A stretch of DNA of 64,000 nucleotides from Dyella_D sp052115385. Its GTDB lineage: Bacteria; Pseudomonadota; Gammaproteobacteria; Xanthomonadales; Rhodanobacteraceae. Position numbers and translations under genes: made by a program. Shown piece by piece: positions 60,878-64,000 of the stretch. Position 1 is the first letter of the stretch; each line of letters starts with the position of its first letter. The notes beneath the pieces are model-generated. The model made no database searches and was not told the origin of the DNA. It saw nothing but the letters and a program-made list of their open reading frames with translations. The stretch is taken from assembly GCF_052115385.1 (NCBI RefSeq), contig NZ_JBFRGP010000007.1, positions 180,266 through 244,265 on the forward strand, in the 5' to 3' direction.

Positions 60878-62917
60878 GTGTCGTACAACACGGAAACCAT
60901 CCGCAATATCGCGCTCGCCGGCCATGCCGGCACCGGCAAGACCACCTTGTTCGAAGCCCTGCTGCACGCCGGCGGCGCCATCCAGAGCCAGGGCTCGGTG
61001 GAACGCGGCAGCACCCAATCGGACACCGACAGCCAGGAAAAGACCCGCGGCCATTCCATCGACAGCTGCCTCGCCGCCATCGATCTCCCGCGCTGCCACA
61101 TCAACCTGATCGACACCGCCGGCTACGCGGATTTCCGCGGCGCGGCGCTATCGGCCTTCGCCGCGGTGGAGACCGTCGGCATCGTGGTCAATGCCGCCAA
61201 CGGCATCGAATACGGCACCCGCCGCATGATGGAGCGCGCCAGGGAACGCAAGCTCGCCCGTGTGCTGCTGATCAACAAGATCGACACCGACGTGGCGCGG
61301 CTGGAAACCCTGGTCGAAGCCCTGCGCGAAGAGTTCGGCGCCGAATGCCTGCCGGTCAACTTGCCGGCCGAAGGCGGCGCGAAGGTGCTGGACTGTTTTT
61401 TCCATAGCGACGGCGCCACCGATTTTTCCTCGCTGGCCGAAGCCCACCAGCGCATCCTCGACCAGGTGGTGGAAATCAACGAGTCGGTGATGGGCTCCTA
61501 CCTCGATGCCGGCGAAGAAGCGCTCACGCCGCAGCAGTTGCACGACGCCTTCGAGCAATGCCTGCGCGAAGGCCATCTGGTGCCGATCTGCTTCGTCAGC
61601 GCCCGCACCGGCGCTGGCGTGGCCGAATTCCTGGAACTGGCCGAGCGCCTGCTGCCGAATCCATCCGAAGGCAATCCGCCTCCTTTCCTCAATTTGAAAG
61701 ACGAAACCATCGACGTCAGCGCCGATCCTGCGAAGCACGTGGTCGCCGACGTGTTCAAGATCATCAACGATCCGTTTGTCGGCAAGCTGGGCGTGTTCCG
61801 CGTATGGCAAGGCACGATCCGCCGCGACACCCAGTTGTTCATCGACGATGGACGCAAGCCGTTCAAGGTCGGCCACCTGTTCCGCCTCACCGGCAAGCAG
61901 CATGTGGAGATCGAGCAGGCCATCCCCGGCGATATCGCCGCGGTGGCGAAAGTGGAGGAAATCCATTTCGACGCAGTGCTGCACGACTCACACGACGAGG
62001 ACCGCATCCATCTGGCGCCGCTGCGCTTTCCGCTGCCGATGTTCGGCCTGGCCCTGGAGCCCAAGCACAAAGGCCAGGAGCAGAAACTCTCGCAGGCACT
62101 GGGCCGGCTGTCCGAGGAAGACCCCTGCTTCCGCGTGGAGCATCACAAGGAACTCAACGAGACCGTGGTGCGCGGCTTGTCCGACCTGCACCTGAAGGTG
62201 ATGCTCGACCGCATGAAGGAACGCTACGGCGTGGAGGTAGTGACCCATCCGCCGCGCGTGGCCTATCGCGAAACCATCGCCAGCCGCGCCGATGGCCACT
62301 ATCGCCACAAGAAGCAGACCGGCGGCGCGGGCCAGTTCGGCGAGGTATTCCTGCGCGTGGAACCGCTGGATCGCGGCGCCGGTTTCCAGTTCGTCGACGC
62401 GGTGAAGGGCGGCGTGATCCCCAACCAATACCTGCCGGCGATCGAAAAAGGCGTGCGCCAGGCGATGGAGAACGGCGCGGTGGCGGGCTACCCGATGCAG
62501 GACCTGCGCGTGACCGTTTACGACGGCAAATACCACCCGGTGGATTCCAAGGAAGTGGCCTTCGTCTCCGCCGGCAAGAAGGCCTTTCTCGATGCGGTGG
62601 GCAAGGCGCGGCCGATCGTGCTGGAGCCGATCGTGGACGTGGAAGTAGCCATTCCCGAAGCCAATGTAGGCGACGTGACCGGCGGCCTCGCCGGCAAGCG
62701 CGCGCGCATCCTCGGCACCGACGCGCAGCGCGGCGGCGAGCTGGTCATCAAAGCGCAGGCCCCACTGGCGGAGCTGATCGACTACCCGTCCGAATTGAAG
62801 GCGGTGACCGGCGGCCGCGGCCGCTACAGCCTGGACCTGAGCCACTACGAGCCGGTGCCCCCGCCGGTACAGAAGCAGCTCAGCGAGGCGTGGAAGCCTC
62901 ACGTGGAGGACGACTGA
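60878..62917 (+). CDS. Elongation factor G-like GTPase (EF-G paralogue)
   Basis: 679-residue translational GTPase. G1 is GHAGTGKTTLFEALL (not the AHIDAGKTT of true EF-G), G3 DTAGYADF, G4 NKID. The later domains II-V are present, with HYRHKKQTGGAGQFGEV (domain IV start) and DVTGGLAGKRARILGT. The length and G1 form place it with the EF-G-like (FusA2) group rather than the main EF-G. It starts at GTG 60878 behind GAGGAGG. Its role in ribosome function or stress is unknown. It is divergent from the proline-rich pair. Confidence 0.9.
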   Translation: MSYNTETIRNIALAGHAGTGKTTLFEALLHAGGAIQSQGSVERGSTQSDTDSQEKTRGHSIDSCLAAIDLPRCHINLIDTAGYADFRGAALSAFAAVETVGIVVNAANGIEYGTRRMMERARERKLARVLLINKIDTDVARLETLVEALREEFGAECLPVNLPAEGGAKVLDCFFHSDGATDFSSLAEAHQRILDQVVEINESVMGSYLDAGEEALTPQQLHDAFEQCLREGHLVPICFVSARTGAGVAEFLELAERLLPNPSEGNPPPFLNLKDETIDVSADPAKHVVADVFKIINDPFVGKLGVFRVWQGTIRRDTQLFIDDGRKPFKVGHLFRLTGKQHVEIEQAIPGDIAAVAKVEEIHFDAVLHDSHDEDRIHLAPLRFPLPMFGLALEPKHKGQEQKLSQALGRLSEEDPCFRVEHHKELNETVVRGLSDLHLKVMLDRMKERYGVEVVTHPPRVAYRETIASRADGHYRHKKQTGGAGQFGEVFLRVEPLDRGAGFQFVDAVKGGVIPNQYLPAIEKGVRQAMENGAVAGYPMQDLRVTVYDGKYHPVDSKEVAFVSAGKKAFLDAVGKARPIVLEPIVDVEVAIPEANVGDVTGGLAGKRARILGTDAQRGGELVIKAQAPLAELIDYPSELKAVTGGRGRYSLDLSHYEPVPPPVQKQLSEAWKPHVEDD

Positions 62918-63038
62918 CGCAACCTTCACATCCGCTGAGCGCGCGGCAGCCGGCGCTTGAGCCGCAGCCGCGGCGGCGCCATCTGTCATGGATGAAACCC
63001 GCATGGCGCCCTGCAATGACAGGGCGCAGGAGAACAGC

Positions 63039-63542
63039 ATGAGCCGTGCCTTCGTGAAGGACGCCGACGACGCTGGCGACGCGTTGCCGGACATCCCGCT
63101 GAGCGAACATCCCAACTACGTCACCCCGCGCGGACTCGTGCAATTGCGCGAGCGCCTCGATGCTGCGCAGGTGCGACGCGACGCATTGAAAGCCGTTGAG
63201 CCGACCTTGTCGCAGCAGAGCGAGCTGGCCGCGGTCGAGCGCGAGTTGCGTTGGCTGAAAGCGCGCGCGGCCAGTGCAATCGAAATCGACCTGGCGCAGC
63301 AGCCGCGCGACCGGGTGGCGTTCGGCGCCGGAGTGACGGTGGATTCGGCGCAGGAAGGCAAGCATGCGTATCGCATCGTCGGCGAGGACGAGGCGGATGT
63401 GGAGCATGGCCTGGTGAGTTATGTGTCGCCGTTGGCGCGAGCGTTGATTGGGGCGCGCGTCGGCGAGGAGGTGACGTGGCAGCGACCGGCGGGGGATTTG
63501 AAGGTGGAGATCGTTGCGATCGATTATGGCGACGATACGTAA
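63039..63542 (+). CDS. GreA/GreB-family transcription elongation factor-like protein
   Basis: 167-residue Gre-family protein with an N-terminal coiled coil (about 25-85) and the C-terminal GreA/GreB FKBP-like domain (YRIVGEDEADVEHGLVSYVS, ARALIGARVGEEV). At the coiled-coil tip, where GreA/B carry the catalytic acidic pair (GDxxENAEY), this reads EPTLSQQSELAAV, so RNA-cleavage stimulation may be lost; it could bind the polymerase secondary channel in another way. AGGAG supports the ATG at 63039. Confidence 0.85.
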   Translation: MSRAFVKDADDAGDALPDIPLSEHPNYVTPRGLVQLRERLDAAQVRRDALKAVEPTLSQQSELAAVERELRWLKARAASAIEIDLAQQPRDRVAFGAGVTVDSAQEGKHAYRIVGEDEADVEHGLVSYVSPLARALIGARVGEEVTWQRPAGDLKVEIVAIDYGDDT

Positions 63543-63568
63543 TGAGGCAGCGCTCGGCGTAGAAGCCA

Positions 63569-63760
63569 TCTCTCCTGCGAGGAGCGCACAGAGATGCGTG
63601 CGGTTCTGAGAAACGAGGAAAGTGGCGGCAGCCGGATGATGGGGCTCTCTGGCCACATCGCTTCAACGGAGCGAAGAAAAGCGCTTGAGCTTGAGTGACC
63701 ATCAGCTCACCACTCCGCCCGACCCCTCACCCCAACCCTCTCCCCAGCGGGGAGAGGGAG
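63569..63760. repeat. Dispersed GC-rich repeat, family B, copy at 63.6 kb
   Basis: Minus-oriented copy: an end resembling the 21.5-kb copy's tail (GGAGCGCACAGAGATGCGTG), GTGGCGGCAGCCGGATGATG, a variable middle, CAGCTCACCACTCCGCCCG, CCCCTCACCCCAACCCTCTC and GGGGAGAGGGAG. Confidence 0.8.
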
Positions 63761-63820
63761 TCCGTGCGCTCTCGCGAAGAGCCACGAGCAAGCGGCGCAG
63801 CCGCTGCGTTCCGCTTGTGC

Positions 63821-63978
63821 GCTTTTGATCTTGCTCATCGCTTTTGATCTTCCGGGTCCCCTTGGCGCCGGCGGTGAGGGCTGGACGAAAAGGCCCCCGC
63901 AGGGGGGCGGGGACAGGACGTCCCCGCCTTTTTGATCAGGGCATGGATGCCCTGTCAAAAAGCCCGGCCAGCCCTCAC
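63821..63978. repeat. Nested multi-hairpin repeat at the window edge
   Basis: Starts with two GCTTTTGATCTT direct repeats (63821-63832, 63840-63851). Then comes a palindrome with outer arms GTGAGGGCTGG (63874) and CCAGCCCTCAC (63968). Inside are GGCGGGGAC/GTCCCCGCC and TTTTTGATCAGGGCA paired with TGCCCTGTCAAAAA around a TGGA loop. It is non-coding and different from families A and B. Confidence 0.7.
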
Positions 63979-64000
63979 GGACCCGCAGGTGGCGTAGCCA

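Overview
The window looks like chromosomal DNA from a high-GC gammaproteobacterium of the Xanthomonadales, most likely Rhodanobacteraceae (Dyella, Frateuria, Rhodanobacter or Luteibacter type). This is inferred from gene content: a MurD2-MurL peptidoglycan pair, a fused aspartokinase/diaminopimelate decarboxylase, a GH17-GT2 glucan synthase, TamA-TamB, and two families of dispersed palindromic repeats between genes. I saw no rRNA, tRNA, CRISPR array, phage or classical insertion sequence.

Layout. 0-9.5 kb: start of hrpA, dps with an OxyR-like box, a beta-glucan synthase fusion, tamA-tamB. 9.7-15.8 kb: DHA2 efflux pump, GH92 mannosidase, small hypothetical genes. 16-19 kb: hydrolase, TetR regulator and reductase on one strand, with two copies of the same operator. 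19.3-24.2 kb: M13 peptidase, universal stress protein, and an XRE regulator divergent from a Tat-exported hydrolase over a double palindrome. 24.2-27.7 kb: small poorly known exported or membrane proteins. 26.6-31.5 kb: two near-copies of a module made of paired upstream inverted repeats, a textbook sigma-54 promoter and 47-residue single-TM proteins (three paralogues). 27.8-38.9 kb: metallo-hydrolase, LysR regulator with divergent hydrolase, GH3 glucosidase, diguanylate cyclase, GNAT, AraC regulator, SDR-like protein, amidase. 38.9-47 kb: a minus-strand cell-wall/lysine block (OsmC, murD2, murL, lysine fusion, fumarase), interrupted by a DUF559 nuclease gene lying between inverted repeats. 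47.5-57.5 kb: S53 peptidase, outer-membrane barrel, amino-acid permease, a molybdenum hydroxylase pair whose small subunit lacks one iron-sulfur cluster, and a TonB-dependent receptor. 57.6-63.5 kb: two paralogous proline-rich TonB-like membrane proteins, an EF-G-like GTPase and a Gre-family factor. The last 450 bases are repeats.

How the genes fit together. Many products act on the envelope: TamA/B (barrel assembly), glucan synthase, MurL/MurD2 plus DAP/lysine supply, amidase, TonB receptor with candidate energy transducers, and exported hydrolases. The strongest candidates for undescribed biology are the duplicated sigma-54/small-membrane-protein module and the DUF559 gene bracketed by the genome's own dispersed repeat. 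The cysteine-less Mo-hydroxylase small subunit comes next.
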